A DNA stretch of 40,769 nucleotides from Peptococcaceae bacterium (lineage in GTDB: Bacteria > Bacillota > Dehalobacteriia > UBA4068 > JAAVYR01). The stretch covers positions 1 through 40,769 of the forward strand of contig JAAVYR010000005.1 in assembly GCA_022791255.1 (NCBI GenBank). The letters are read 5' to 3'. Every line of letters starts with the position of its first letter. The first letter of the stretch is position 1. Below, piece after piece: positions 9,085-17,653 of this stretch. The position numbers and the translations under genes are program-made. Below the pieces are notes generated by a model that did no database searches, was not told the DNA's origin, and was given only the letters and a program-made list of their open reading frames with translations.

Positions 9085-9168
9085 GGTATGAAGCCTTTCT
9101 CTAGGTTAAAGGGGACTCCGTCCTTTTACTTGGACTAAGGGAAAAGATAAAAAAGGAGGTACAGCATT
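9085..9168 (+). promoter_or_regulatory. rpsO mRNA leader, possible S15 autoregulatory site
   Basis: The leader holds a small GGAC/GTCC hairpin (around 9112-9122) with flanking G-U and A-U pairs and other partly complementary purine/pyrimidine tracts, ending at the AAAAGGAGG ribosome site (9151-9159). S15 represses its own translation through leader RNA in several bacteria, using unrelated structures. A control role here is inferred, not shown. Confidence 0.3.
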
Positions 9169-9438
9169 ATGACAATGACTGTAGAAAAGAAACAAGAAAT
9201 CATCGACAAATTCAAAACTCATGAAGGGGATACCGGTTCTCCAGAAGTGCAAATCGCACTCTTGACCGAAAGAATTAACTATTTGACCGAACACATGAAA
9301 GTTCATAAAAAAGACTTCCATTCCCGTCGTGGTTTATTGAAATTAGTTGGTCAAAGACGCGGTCTTCTCAACTACTTGAGAAAAAATGATATTGAACGGT
9401 ATCGTCAAATCATTGCAGCGCTAGGCTTAAGAAAATAA
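9169..9438 (+). CDS. rpsO: 30S ribosomal protein S15
   Basis: S15 binds 16S rRNA early in 30S assembly. The 89-aa length is exactly typical. Signature segments are [20 protein letters not shown] (about 18-37), [18 protein letters not shown] and the [16 protein letters not shown] end. Two ATGs are possible; 9169 has GGAGG at 9155-9159 with 9-nt spacing, whereas 9175 would be 15 nt away. The gene has its own promoter and terminator, so it can be expressed apart from both ribF and pnp. Confidence 0.97.
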   Translation: MTMTVEKKQEIIDKFKTHEGDTGSPEVQIALLTERINYLTEHMKVHKKDFHSRRGLLKLVGQRRGLLNYLRKNDIERYRQIIAALGLRK

Positions 9439-9451
9439 TAAGATTAATTAA

Positions 9452-9481
9452 AAGAAGGCGATAGTGCCTTCTTTTTGTTTT
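9452..9481 (+). terminator. rpsO terminator
   Basis: Stem AAGAAGGC/GCCTTCTT (9452-9459, 9466-9473), loop GATAGT, followed by a T-run with one G. It separates rpsO from pnp. Confidence 0.85.
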
Positions 9482-9595
9482 AAAAAAGGCACGAAAGTCA
9501 ATTTGGAGAAAAATACCAGTATCGGCAGGAAATCCTACATTTTTGTAGAAAGATATTTAGGTTAAAAAGAAAAAGAAGATGAGAGGAATAAGAAA

Positions 9596-11743
9596 ATGAG
9601 TGTTTTAAGAAAAAGCATAGAAGTTGGCGGCCGCACTCTGACATTAGAAACCGGCAGAATGGCCAAACAGGCTGCTGGTGCTATCTTTGCAAGTTATGGT
9701 GACACGATGGTGTTGTGTACGGCTTGCTGTTCGGACGCGCCAAGAGATGGGATTGATTTTTTCCCATTAACTGTTGATTATGAAGAAAAATTATATGCTG
9801 TAGGGAAAATTCCCGGCGGCTTCATTAAACGGGAAGGTCGTGCTAGTGAAAAAGCGATTTTAAGCTCTCGGATTATTGACCGGCCTATTCGTCCTTTATT
9901 CCCAAAAGGGTATCGTAATGATGTACAAATCGTCACGACTGTTATGTCCGTAGACCAGGATAATGCTCCGGATATGGTAGCGATGATTGGCGCTTCTGCA
10001 GCCCTTCATATTTCTAAAATTCCTTTCCAAGGGCCTATTGCTGGCGTGACTGTCGGTATGATAGATGGAAAATTCATCTTAAATCCTACGGTAGAACAGG
10101 AAGAAGTAAGCCAAATGCACCTTTCTGTAGCAGGGACAGCTGATGCGGTCATGATGGTAGAAGCAGGGGTAAAAGAAATCCCGGAAGACATTGTCTTAGA
10201 AGGCATTATGTTTGCCCATGAAGAAGTAAAGAAAATCGTTGCCTTCATTGAAGAATTCCGTGCAGAAGCATTGACTCAGGGACTTGCCAAAGAAAAAGTG
10301 GAATTTATCCCAGAAGAAATCGACCCTCAATTAGAAGCAGATGTTACTGCATATGCGACCCCATTATTACAAGAAGGGGTACGCTATTGCGCGCAAAATA
10401 AACTGTCTAAAGAAGCCAAAGACGCTTATTTGGACGAAATCTTAGACGGTATTAAAGAAAAGTTTGCTAGCGAGGAAGACCCAGAAATCAATAAAACTGT
10501 TGACGGTCTTCTTTATAAACTGGAAAAAGCAATTTTCCGTCAAATGATTGTGAAAGATGGTATCCGTATTGATGGTCGAGCTCTTACAGAAATCCGTCCT
10601 ATTAGCTGTGAAGTAGACGTGTTGGCGCGTACCCATGGTTCTGCCTTGTTTACTCGGGGACAAACCCAGGTATTAAATGCTTGCACCTTAGGTGCCTTAG
10701 GGGATGAACAGATTTTAGACGGTTTAGGTGCAGAAGACTCCAAACGCTATATGCACCACTATAATTTCCCACCCTTTAGTGTAGGGGAAACTCGTCCAAT
10801 GCGGGGGCCGGGCAGACGGGAAATCGGTCACGGGGCTCTTGCTGAACGGGCATTAGAACCAGTTATTCCGCCAGTGGAAGAGTTCCCATATACTCTTCGT
10901 TTGGTATCTGAAGCCATTGAGTCTAATGGCTCTACCTCCATGGCCAGCGTTTGTGGCAGCACGTTGTCTTTGATGGCGGCAGGCGTTCCTATTAAAGCGC
11001 CTGTTTCTGGTGTGGCCATGGGGCTTATTAAAGATGGAGATGATGTGGTTGTTTTAACAGACATCCAAGGTATGGAAGACTTCTTGGGCGACATGGACTT
11101 CAAAGTTGCCGGCACTACCAAAGGGGTAACCGCTATCCAAATGGATATTAAAATTCCGGGTATTGACCGCGCTATTTTGACCCGTGCTTTAGCTCAAGCC
11201 AAAGAAGGCAGAATGTTTATTTTGGGAAAAATGTTAGAGGCCATCGATGCACCTCGTACAGAACTTTCTAAATATGCGCCGAGAATTTTACAGACGACCA
11301 TTCATCCAGATAAAATCCGTGAAGTCATTGGTTCCGGTGGGAAAACCATTAAGAAGATTGTAGATGAAACAGGGGCCAAGATTGATATTGAAGATGATGG
11401 CCATGTATATATTGCTTGCGCTGACGCTGAAAAAGGCGAACAGGCGTTAAAGATTATTAAATCCATCGTAGCAGAACCGGAAGTAGGTAAAATCTACTAT
11501 GGCAAAGTAATTAAGATTATGGATTTTGGTGCCTTTGTTGAAATCCTACCAGGCGTTTTGGACTTACCGGGCAGAGATGGTATGGTGCATATTTCCCAAC
11601 TGGCTGACCGTCGGGTAGCTAAAGTGGAAGATGTCTTAAAGGAAGGCGACCAAGTACCAGTGAAAGTATTAGCCATCGACGCCCAAGGAAAGGTAAAACT
11701 TTCCCGCAAAGATGCTATGGCAGAATTAGGTCTTACAGACTAA
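9596..11743 (+). CDS. pnp: Polynucleotide phosphorylase
   Basis: PNPase degrades RNA 3' to 5' phosphorolytically as a trimer. The 715-aa protein has the first RNase PH domain (starting near residue 10, with [12 protein letters not shown]), an alpha-helical linker, the second RNase PH domain (about 310-545, with RGQTQVLNA and [12 protein letters not shown]), a KH domain (about 575-605, [10 protein letters not shown]) and an S1 domain (about 630-705, [15 protein letters not shown]). GAGAGGAATAAGAAA precedes ATG 9596. The 114-bp gap after the rpsO terminator contains a small CTACATTTTTGTAG hairpin (9535-9548), a possible leader processing site; PNPase leaders are commonly such targets. Confidence 0.97.
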   Translation: MSVLRKSIEVGGRTLTLETGRMAKQAAGAIFASYGDTMVLCTACCSDAPRDGIDFFPLTVDYEEKLYAVGKIPGGFIKREGRASEKAILSSRIIDRPIRPLFPKGYRNDVQIVTTVMSVDQDNAPDMVAMIGASAALHISKIPFQGPIAGVTVGMIDGKFILNPTVEQEEVSQMHLSVAGTADAVMMVEAGVKEIPEDIVLEGIMFAHEEVKKIVAFIEEFRAEALTQGLAKEKVEFIPEEIDPQLEADVTAYATPLLQEGVRYCAQNKLSKEAKDAYLDEILDGIKEKFASEEDPEINKTVDGLLYKLEKAIFRQMIVKDGIRIDGRALTEIRPISCEVDVLARTHGSALFTRGQTQVLNACTLGALGDEQILDGLGAEDSKRYMHHYNFPPFSVGETRPMRGPGRREIGHGALAERALEPVIPPVEEFPYTLRLVSEAIESNGSTSMASVCGSTLSLMAAGVPIKAPVSGVAMGLIKDGDDVVVLTDIQGMEDFLGDMDFKVAGTTKGVTAIQMDIKIPGIDRAILTRALAQAKEGRMFILGKMLEAIDAPRTELSKYAPRILQTTIHPDKIREVIGSGGKTIKKIVDETGAKIDIEDDGHVYIACADAEKGEQALKIIKSIVAEPEVGKIYYGKVIKIMDFGAFVEILPGVLDLPGRDGMVHISQLADRRVAKVEDVLKEGDQVPVKVLAIDAQGKVKLSRKDAMAELGLTD

Positions 11744-11779
11744 TTTGATATTCTTTTAAAGATTATTTCTAAAATACGA

Positions 11780-11810
11780 AAATACGGCTGTTTTTACAGC
11801 CGTATTTTTT
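11780..11810 (+). terminator. pnp terminator
   Basis: A 12-bp perfect stem AAATACGGCTGT/ACAGCCGTATTT (11780-11791, 11796-11807) with a TTTT loop and trailing T-run. Confidence 0.9.
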
Positions 11811-11821
11811 ATAAAATTATC

Positions 11822-11852
11822 TTGACCCTGACGGAGCGTCATAGCTTACAAT
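11822..11852 (+). promoter_or_regulatory. MerR-type promoter/operator of the TipAS regulator gene
   Basis: TTGACC (11822-11827) and TACAAT (11847-11852) are separated by 19 bp instead of the usual 17. Inside the spacer is a perfect dyad TGACG-GAG-CGTCA (11829-11841). An over-long spacer containing a dyad is the classic layout at which MerR-family activators underwind DNA. It directly precedes the MerR gene at 11880, so autoregulation is likely. Confidence 0.75.
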
Positions 11853-11879
11853 CAGAAATGCAGGAAGGAGATGGGGACA

Positions 11880-12728
11880 ATGAAGACGGTAAAAGAAATA
11901 GCAGCCATGACTGGAGTCAGTGTGCGCACACTGCATTATTATGATGAAATAGGTCTTCTTACACCGACAGGGAAAACCGCGGCAGGTTACCGCCTTTATG
12001 ACGATAAAGCGCTGGAAACCTTACAGCAGATATTATTTTTTCGTGAGTTTGCTATTCCGCTCAAAGAAATTAAAGCAATTTTAAGCAATCCAACCCTAGG
12101 GCAAAATGATATCTTAACCATGCAGCGGAAAATGCTCGTGGCCCAGCGGGAACGATTAACCCGTCTTATTTCCAGCATTGATGATATTCTGAAAGGGGAG
12201 AACAAGATGGATTTTGCGATTTTCAGTAAAGCAGAAATGGAAGCACTGTTTGAGCAGCAGTATGAACGCATGCCCGAGAAGCTTAAGAGGCTTGCGGTGG
12301 AAGAGTTTGGCAGTGTAGAACAGTGGAAAAAACAGTATCTGGAAAAAGTCTCTACGGAAGAGGTTCAGAAAAAATATGCCAAAATGGTAGAATGGTACGG
12401 CGGTAAAGAAGCCTATCAGGACGCTGCGGCGCATCCTCTGGCAAAAGATGTGGCGGAAAGCTATGGCAAGCGGATTGAAACCATTTTCGCGAAACTGGCG
12501 GAGAAGCAAAATTTGCCGCCTGATTGTTTTGAGGTAAAAGAAATCATCGGCGAATATGGTTTTATCATGAAGCAACTAACCCAAATCAAAGATGAAACAG
12601 CATTGATGAAGTATCTGGCATGGTTTCAAAACTCAGAACCCACAAAATCAAAAATAGATAAACAGCATGGAGAAGGTACGGCGGCATTTATTGCCCAAGC
12701 AATTACCGCGTTTTACGGGGAAATCTAA
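11880..12728 (+). CDS. MerR-family regulator with TipAS antibiotic-recognition domain
   Basis: Residues 1-70 form the MerR winged helix-turn-helix (VKEIAAMTGVSVRTLHYYDE, then GYRLYDD). A dimerisation coiled coil follows (about 75-115), then a C-terminal TipAS-like helical domain (about 120-255; e.g. YERMPEKLKR and KMVEWYGGKEAYQDAA). TipAS domains bind thiopeptides or other ligands and switch the regulator. ATG 11880 is preferred because AAGGAG (11865-11870) is 9 nt upstream; the in-frame ATG 11871 abuts it. It is monocistronic, with its own promoter and terminator, so any distant target is unknown. Confidence 0.85.
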   Translation: MKTVKEIAAMTGVSVRTLHYYDEIGLLTPTGKTAAGYRLYDDKALETLQQILFFREFAIPLKEIKAILSNPTLGQNDILTMQRKMLVAQRERLTRLISSIDDILKGENKMDFAIFSKAEMEALFEQQYERMPEKLKRLAVEEFGSVEQWKKQYLEKVSTEEVQKKYAKMVEWYGGKEAYQDAAAHPLAKDVAESYGKRIETIFAKLAEKQNLPPDCFEVKEIIGEYGFIMKQLTQIKDETALMKYLAWFQNSEPTKSKIDKQHGEGTAAFIAQAITAFYGEI

Positions 12729-12733
12729 ATAAC

Positions 12734-12764
12734 AAAAGGGACAGCTTTATTTAAGCTGTCCCTT
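12734..12764. terminator. Terminator after the MerR gene (symmetric, may serve both strands)
   Basis: AAAGGGACAGCTT (from 12736) pairs with AAGCTGTCCCTTT (to 12765) around a short T/A loop, with an A-run before and T-run in the right arm. It lies between the plus-strand MerR gene and the minus-strand flavin reductase, which converge. Confidence 0.75.
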
Positions 12765-12768
12765 TGTA

Positions 12769-12794
12769 GATGCTTCGCTGTGCTCAGCATGACA
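12769..12794 (-). repeat. Half copy of the GTCATGCTGAG/CGAAGCATC repeat
   Basis: Read on the minus strand, TGTCATGCTGAG, then an AGCGAAGCATC end, matches the left half of the palindromic repeat at 25300-25372 with a few gaps. It directly abuts the terminator of the MerR gene. Confidence 0.55.
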
Positions 12795-12805
12795 GAGGCT
12801 ATTTG

Positions 12806-13315
12806 TTATTTACTGTAAATACCTGTGATTTCAGCAATATAGAGCGTGTGATAATCTTTTTTAGGGTACCATTTTTCATCTAATTCAGGTGCTAGGAAAG
12901 CTGCTGGTGTCATTTCCTGCTGATATAGGACTTTCCCAAAGATAACTGTTTCGCTTTCTGTAAAATATGGGATACCTTCTTCAAATGCTAAAGTTAAGCC
13001 GGATTTTTCGATTTTATCAGCCTCGTCCCGGCCGGAAACAGTGCCTAGGTAGTTTAATGTTTTACGATAGGTATCGTTGAGAAAGGAAAGAGATAATGTA
13101 CTTTCTTTGTCTACAAATTCTTTGGTATATCTTTGCGGGCGCAGCACGATAAAGGCGACAGGTTTACCCCACATAATGCCCAGGCCGCCCCAGGAAGCAG
13201 TCATGGTATTGGCTTTTTCTTCGTTGCCTGCTGTTACCAGCATCCAGTCTTTGCCGATGGTTTTAAATGGACTTTTCTGAAAAGCATCAGGGGTTATGAA
13301 ATGAAATTGTTCCAT
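12806..13315 (-). CDS. Flavin reductase-like FMN-binding protein
   Basis: A 169-aa protein of the flavin reductase-like/flavoredoxin type. Visible features are the N-terminal strand WMLVTAGNEEKANTMTASWGG (about 22-42), where the NTMTASWG segment typically contacts FMN, and the later strand FIVLRPQRYTKEFV. Members reduce flavins with NAD(P)H or carry FMN as electron carriers; the partner is not evident. The start was placed at the second Met (13315) because AAAAAGG lies about 10 nt upstream, whereas the first in-frame ATG (13327) overlaps that site. It is monocistronic and divergent from the gene at 13477. Confidence 0.8.
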   Translation of the reverse strand: MEQFHFITPDAFQKSPFKTIGKDWMLVTAGNEEKANTMTASWGGLGIMWGKPVAFIVLRPQRYTKEFVDKESTLSLSFLNDTYRKTLNYLGTVSGRDEADKIEKSGLTLAFEEGIPYFTESETVIFGKVLYQQEMTPAAFLAPELDEKWYPKKDYHTLYIAEITGIYSK

Positions 13316-13354
13316 GGAAATCCACATCCTTTTTCTTTTTGCATTTCATCTGTC

Positions 13355-13363
13355 ATTATATCA
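13355..13363 (-). promoter_or_regulatory. Extended -10 promoter for the flavin reductase
   Basis: On the minus strand TGATATAAT is an extended -10 element about 40 bp before the start. No good -35 was found. On the plus strand, TATAAA (13445-13450) with a weak TCGTTT 17 bp upstream (13422-13427) is the candidate promoter for the divergent gene at 13477. Confidence 0.45.
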
Positions 13364-13476
13364 GAAAATCCATTGACTATGTGTATAAATTTAAAATAGA
13401 AAAAGGGCGGTATAGTTTTCCTCGTTTCTTCATAGAAATAGGCGTATAAAAGGAGAAAATAAGTGAGGAACTGACT

Positions 13477-14256
13477 ATGAAGATTTTTTATTTTAAGAAG
13501 AATTTGGGAAAAATTATTCCTCTATGCTGCCTGATTGTTATGGCTTGTTGGGGTATTTACGGTGCCTATCTAGATGAACCGCTATCTCTTCGGGCAGGAG
13601 CCGCTATGGAAGACACCATAGAAGAAGGTGCTAGCATTGCACTAAAAATAGATGATAACGGTAAAGTCAGTGGAGAAGCTGTAATGAAGCTAGCAAAGGA
13701 TTTAAAGGCAAAACGGCTGACAAATGTTAATTTGTTCTTTACAAAAGCTTGGGTTCAAAAATATCCAGAGGCATATACTTTCGTTGCTAAGAAGGGCATC
13801 GAAACAGGGGTATGGTGGCATGATAAAGAAACTATGCAGGAAAAGCCAGTAGAAATAGAAACAGCAAATGTATATCTGATGCAGACATCTGAAATGATGT
13901 CAAAATTGGCAGGAGAAAATGTTACACTCTATCTGGCTTCGGAGCGGTATAGTAGAGAGGAACAAGAAAATATAGCAGCGCAAGTAACTTGTCAAGGCGT
14001 ATCTGCCAAAGAAAAATTAGAAGGTATGCGTACAGAAGATAAATTAACTCGAGTAGAAGCTACCGCAGAAATCGGTATGCTGTATTGCGATGTTGTCAAT
14101 ACGAATACAGTAGCAGAATTGGAACAAATCCGTGAAGTATTGCATAGCAAAAATATAGAATTAGTAAAAATCTCTAAAAATAAACCGTTATGCAACATAG
14201 AAAAACAGCAAGTTAATCAGGAAAAAGGGGACAACAATGAACAAAATAAGAAATAA
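13477..14256 (+). CDS. NodB-like (polysaccharide deacetylase-related) membrane-anchored protein, catalytic motifs lost
   Basis: A 259-aa protein with a basic N-terminus and one hydrophobic segment (about residues 14-31), so a membrane anchor or signal. The segment IALKIDDNGKVSGEAVMKLAKDL (starts about residue 50) followed by NLFFTKAWVQKYPEAY and a KKGIETG stretch resembles NodB domains, where one expects FDDGP and then TFF-TG-W-KYPE and GHEIGNH. Here the DDGP is DDN and the metal-binding HxxxH is absent. The position between pnp and dacF/M16 matches the ylxY deacetylase of Bacillus. I infer a catalytically dead relative, perhaps a binding protein. GTGAGGAA precedes ATG 13477. The end overlaps dacF by 20 nt. 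Confidence 0.6.
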   Translation: MKIFYFKKNLGKIIPLCCLIVMACWGIYGAYLDEPLSLRAGAAMEDTIEEGASIALKIDDNGKVSGEAVMKLAKDLKAKRLTNVNLFFTKAWVQKYPEAYTFVAKKGIETGVWWHDKETMQEKPVEIETANVYLMQTSEMMSKLAGENVTLYLASERYSREEQENIAAQVTCQGVSAKEKLEGMRTEDKLTRVEATAEIGMLYCDVVNTNTVAELEQIREVLHSKNIELVKISKNKPLCNIEKQQVNQEKGDNNEQNKK

Positions 14257-15385
14257 GCATTTAGGGCTTTTTATCAGAAAGAATGTTTGTTGGTCAGTTG
14301 TTTTCTGTGTGCTGATAATAGGTAGCTGTTTTCCGGGGAAGGCTATGGCCGCTGTTCCTACTATTGGCGCTAAAGCTGGTATTGTTATTGATATCGACAG
14401 CGGTGCAGTCCTCTGGGAAAAAAATCCTGACCAAGCATTATGTCCTGCCAGTACTACAAAAATCCTTACTGCTATCTTAGCCTTGGATATGATGGAACCT
14501 GGATCTGTTTGCTATGTTTCTCCGGAAGCAGCAGCCATTGGCGAGTCGTCTATCTATTTGCAGCCGGGAGAACAGTTTTATCTAGACCAGCTTTTAACAG
14601 GGGCGTTGGTAAAGTCGGGAAATGACGCTTGCTTTGCCATTGCGGAAAATGTAGCAGGCTCAGAACCGCTTTTTGTCCACTGGATGAATTGGAAGGGAGA
14701 GCTTTTAGGTGCTACCAAGGCTACTCTTTATAATACCAATGGATTGCCTCATGAAAACCATATGATGAGCGCTAGAGATTTAGCTATGATTGGCCGTTAT
14801 GCTATGCACAATCAAGATTTTGCGGAGAAAGTAAAGACAAAATCTACAGTGATACAGGATATCGGCGGCAGTGAGCGGTATCTAAAAAATACCAACAAGC
14901 TGCTTTGGGAAGATGAACATGTCATTGGGGTAAAGACTGGTACCACAGACGCTGCAGGACCCTGTCTTGTTTCTGCCATGGAAAAGGACGGCAGACGAGT
15001 GCTAGCCGTAGTCTTAAACAGTCCTGACCGTTTCTGGGAGTCCCATGCACTTTTGAATTATGGCATTGATGAGTTTACCAATATTTCTTTATGTGAAGCA
15101 GGAGATATTATGACATATCTGCCCATTGACCCTTGGTTGGTAGGTATTGCTGCAGGTGATGGCGTTTTCACCGTACCGAAATATAAACTGAAAACACTAG
15201 AGACGGAATGGGTGTTTGCTGAACCCATGGAATTGCCTATTGCCAGCGGAGAGCCAGTGGGATATTTACTTGTCAAAGATGATAAGGGGAAAGTCTGGGG
15301 CCGTGTTGACATTTTATCCCAAGATAATATGAACGAAAAAATAAAAGGAATTTGGGGCTTTTTGGCGAAATTGAATATCGTTTAA
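14237..15385 (+). CDS. dacF: D-alanyl-D-alanine carboxypeptidase (DacF/PBP5 type, S11)
   Basis: This low-molecular-weight penicillin-binding protein trims the terminal D-Ala of peptidoglycan stem peptides outside the membrane. The N-terminus is a signal peptide with a hydrophobic core near residues 19-32 and probable cleavage after KAMA (about residue 39). All three catalytic motifs are present: SxxK as STTK (Ser72, Lys75), SGN (127-129) and KTG (233-235). A C-terminal PBP5-like beta domain follows to residue 382. AAAGGGGA precedes ATG 14237, which lies inside the end of the NodB-like gene, so the two are probably translated together in an envelope operon. Confidence 0.93.
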   Translation: MNKIRNKHLGLFIRKNVCWSVVFCVLIIGSCFPGKAMAAVPTIGAKAGIVIDIDSGAVLWEKNPDQALCPASTTKILTAILALDMMEPGSVCYVSPEAAAIGESSIYLQPGEQFYLDQLLTGALVKSGNDACFAIAENVAGSEPLFVHWMNWKGELLGATKATLYNTNGLPHENHMMSARDLAMIGRYAMHNQDFAEKVKTKSTVIQDIGGSERYLKNTNKLLWEDEHVIGVKTGTTDAAGPCLVSAMEKDGRRVLAVVLNSPDRFWESHALLNYGIDEFTNISLCEAGDIMTYLPIDPWLVGIAAGDGVFTVPKYKLKTLETEWVFAEPMELPIASGEPVGYLLVKDDKGKVWGRVDILSQDNMNEKIKGIWGFLAKLNIV

Positions 15386-15445
15386 TGAGATTTGTGCAGT
15401 TCGTTAAACAATTTTTATTTTGCGAAAAAGATTGGAGCGATATCT

Positions 15446-16714
15446 GTGTTATATAAAGAAATTTTGCCAAACGGCGTCCGGGTAGTCGTACAGGAAATGC
15501 CAGGTGTGCCTTCCGTATCGGTAGGTATTTGGGCGGAAACTGGTTCTGCCCATGAAACGCCTGCCCTAAATGGGGTATCCCACTTTTTAGAGCACATGCT
15601 TTTTAAGGGTACGAAAAATCGAAATGCTAAGGAAATCGCCAATGCCCTAGAGTCGGTAGGTGGGCAAATGAATGCTTTCACCACCAAAGAATACACTTGC
15701 TTTTATGCCAAAACTTTGAAAGAACATCTTTCTCTTTCTATGGATGTGCTTTCGGATATGTATTTGAATTCTACTATTCCGGAAGAGGAATTTGTTAAGG
15801 AAAAGGGCGTTGTGCTGGAAGAAGTACGCATGTACGAGGATAGCCCAGACGATGTGGTATCTGACCAATATGCGGCTGCTATTTACGGGGAACATCCTTA
15901 TGGTTGGCCTATTATTGGTACGGTAGAAACAGTATCCAGCCTGACTCGCGACCAAATGTATGCTTATTATAAAGAGCATTATGCGCCGGAACATACGGTT
16001 GTTTCCATTGCTGGTGATGTGGATAAAGAACAGGCTATCGAAATTGTAATGGAGTATTTAGGTAAGTTTCAAGGTGAGAAAAAGGCTATTCTTTTACCGG
16101 AAATTTCTATGCAGGCGGGCAACTGTTATAAGTATAAGGATATCGAACAAATGCATTTATGCTTAGGGGTACCAGGGCTTGCTGCGGCTGATGAGCGAAC
16201 TTATACGTTATCAGTATTATCCGCTATCTTAAGCGGCGGTACCTGTTCCCGGCTTTTCCAGGCTGCGAGGGAAGAACGAGGCCTGACTTATACCATTTAT
16301 TCTTACCATGCCGGTTACATCCATGGGGGAAGTTTCCTGATTTATACCTCGACCAATCCGCAAAATTTAGATGAAATGATTGGTGTTATTTTGCAGACTT
16401 TAAGAGATGTTTGCGTGGATAGTGTAACAGAGGAAGAAATGGTGCTAGCCAAAGAACAACTGCGCTGCGGTATGCTGATGTCCACAGAAAACTCTGCTAA
16501 TGTCATGAGTAAACTGGGGAAAGGAGAAGTCGTGCTGGGTGAAGTATTGCCTATTAGCACGCTAATCGAAAAGGTAATGGCAGTTACCAAAGAGGATGTA
16601 CAGCACTTAGCTCAAGAATTGTTCAGCGAAAAGAAATTTATGTTGTCTTTAGTAGGGCCAGAGGAACGGCAATATGATTTAGCGGCGATGTTTGAACAGC
16701 TGCTGCAAAAATAG
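15446..16714 (+). CDS. M16-family zinc peptidase (MlpA/processing-peptidase type)
   Basis: The inverted zinc motif HFLEH is present (His46, Glu49, His50, counted from GTG 15446), with the downstream metal-ligand region LEEVRMYEDSPDD. The N-terminal start VLYKEILPNGVRVVVQEM is typical. Family proteins are two-domain peptidases of about 420 aa that cut small peptides; B. subtilis MlpA is the syntenic relative. GTG 15446 is chosen because TGGAG (15434-15437) is 8 nt upstream; a longer in-frame TTG start at 15392 has no ribosome site. The gene is 60 bp after dacF. Confidence 0.9.
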   Translation: MLYKEILPNGVRVVVQEMPGVPSVSVGIWAETGSAHETPALNGVSHFLEHMLFKGTKNRNAKEIANALESVGGQMNAFTTKEYTCFYAKTLKEHLSLSMDVLSDMYLNSTIPEEEFVKEKGVVLEEVRMYEDSPDDVVSDQYAAAIYGEHPYGWPIIGTVETVSSLTRDQMYAYYKEHYAPEHTVVSIAGDVDKEQAIEIVMEYLGKFQGEKKAILLPEISMQAGNCYKYKDIEQMHLCLGVPGLAAADERTYTLSVLSAILSGGTCSRLFQAAREERGLTYTIYSYHAGYIHGGSFLIYTSTNPQNLDEMIGVILQTLRDVCVDSVTEEEMVLAKEQLRCGMLMSTENSANVMSKLGKGEVVLGEVLPISTLIEKVMAVTKEDVQHLAQELFSEKKFMLSLVGPEERQYDLAAMFEQLLQK

Positions 16715-16753
16715 TAAAATAGTAAAAATAGATAGTTCTCTGATATGAATAGA

Positions 16754-16790
16754 AAACCACCAAGATATTCTTATTCTTGGTGGTTTTTTT
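16754..16790 (+). terminator. Terminator after the M16 peptidase
   Basis: A 12-bp perfect stem AAACCACCAAGA/TCTTGGTGGTTT (16754-16765, 16775-16786) and a T-run. Confidence 0.9.
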
Positions 16791-16849
16791 ATTTATACGA
16801 AGGCGGTGAAATGAAGTTATGAAAGTGATTATTAAATAAGAGGGATTGT

Positions 16850-17521
16850 TTAATCAAGCTTATCTTTGATATCTTCCATGTTTTCTTTCCAGTCTTCTTT
16901 CTTATCTTCCCAATCTTCCTTCAGTTCATCAAATTCCTTTTTGATTTTATCTTTTTTCTGGGCGATTTTTTCTTTACGCTGGGCAGATTTTTCTTCTTTT
17001 AGTTGTTTTTTGAGTGTTTTTCGCATTTCCCATTGGATATTGGCTGCGTTTTCGATTTCATCCGCAATTTCAGCGGCGTCATAGCGCACAATTGTTGCCT
17101 GGTAAGGTGCAAGCAGTGTATTGAGCAGCGTTTCATCGGCTTCCTGGACAACTGCAATCAATGCGACTTCTCCTTCTACTAAGCTTGTACTGACATATTC
17201 CAGGAGAGAAGCGTCATGAATAGCGTCACAGGAGTCTACGGTACTGCCTAAGAGCACGCCCATACTGCCGCCTAAGAGTACGCCGATAGGACCGCCTAAA
17301 ATCCCAACCATGCTGCCAAGGAGACCGCCTAATATGGTGTCATTGCTGGTTTTTACACCGCTATCAAAGCTCTCTCCGGCAGTGATTTGATTATTTTCCC
17401 TTTTTACTAAAACCATTTGGGAAATGGTATAGGTGGAGTTTGCATAATCTCTTTTTAAAGCTGAAAAAGCTTGGTAAGCCTCACTTTCTACCGGGAACAT
17501 GGCGACAACAATATTTTCCAT
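16850..17521 (-). CDS. DUF1269-like glycine-zipper membrane protein
   Basis: A 223-aa protein. Residues 1-45 form an alpha/beta start (MENIVVAMFPVESEAYQAF). Residues about 62-93 are a Gly-rich hydrophobic hairpin (LGGLLGS, GILGGPIGVLLGG) of glycine-zipper type, probably membrane-inserting. A second small domain (about 100-150) follows, then a strongly charged Lys/Glu coiled coil (about 160-223). The first part resembles DUF1269 stress-related proteins; function is unknown. GGAAGG lies before the ATG. It is divergent from the TetR gene, with shared operators at 17567-17628, so it is the likely target of that repressor. Confidence 0.65.
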   Translation of the reverse strand: MENIVVAMFPVESEAYQAFSALKRDYANSTYTISQMVLVKRENNQITAGESFDSGVKTSNDTILGGLLGSMVGILGGPIGVLLGGSMGVLLGSTVDSCDAIHDASLLEYVSTSLVEGEVALIAVVQEADETLLNTLLAPYQATIVRYDAAEIADEIENAANIQWEMRKTLKKQLKEEKSAQRKEKIAQKKDKIKKEFDELKEDWEDKKEDWKENMEDIKDKLD

Positions 17522-17566
17522 ATAAATCCTTCCTTTCTTGCGCTTTCAATAAAAAGCACTTAAAAC

Positions 17567-17628
17567 ATGATACAATTCTTTTATAAAACAATTGTATCAT
17601 AATGACACATATGATACAATTGTTTCAT
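17567..17628. promoter_or_regulatory. Divergent promoter-operator with repeated palindromes (TetR control region)
   Basis: Palindrome ATGATACAATTGTTTCAT (17611-17628, one mismatch) and two related sites (17583-17600 and 17567-17584) fit a common 18-bp dyad. Arms ATGATACAATT (17567-17577) and AATTGTATCAT (17590-17600) are perfectly complementary. The same sequences form promoters on both strands: plus TTGTAT (17592-17597), 17 bp, TACAAT (17615-17620); minus TTGTAT (17614-17619), 17 bp, TACAAT (17591-17596). A repressor bound here would block both genes. Confidence 0.7.
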
Positions 17629-17653
17629 AGTAAATAAAACGAAGGTGGAAAAT

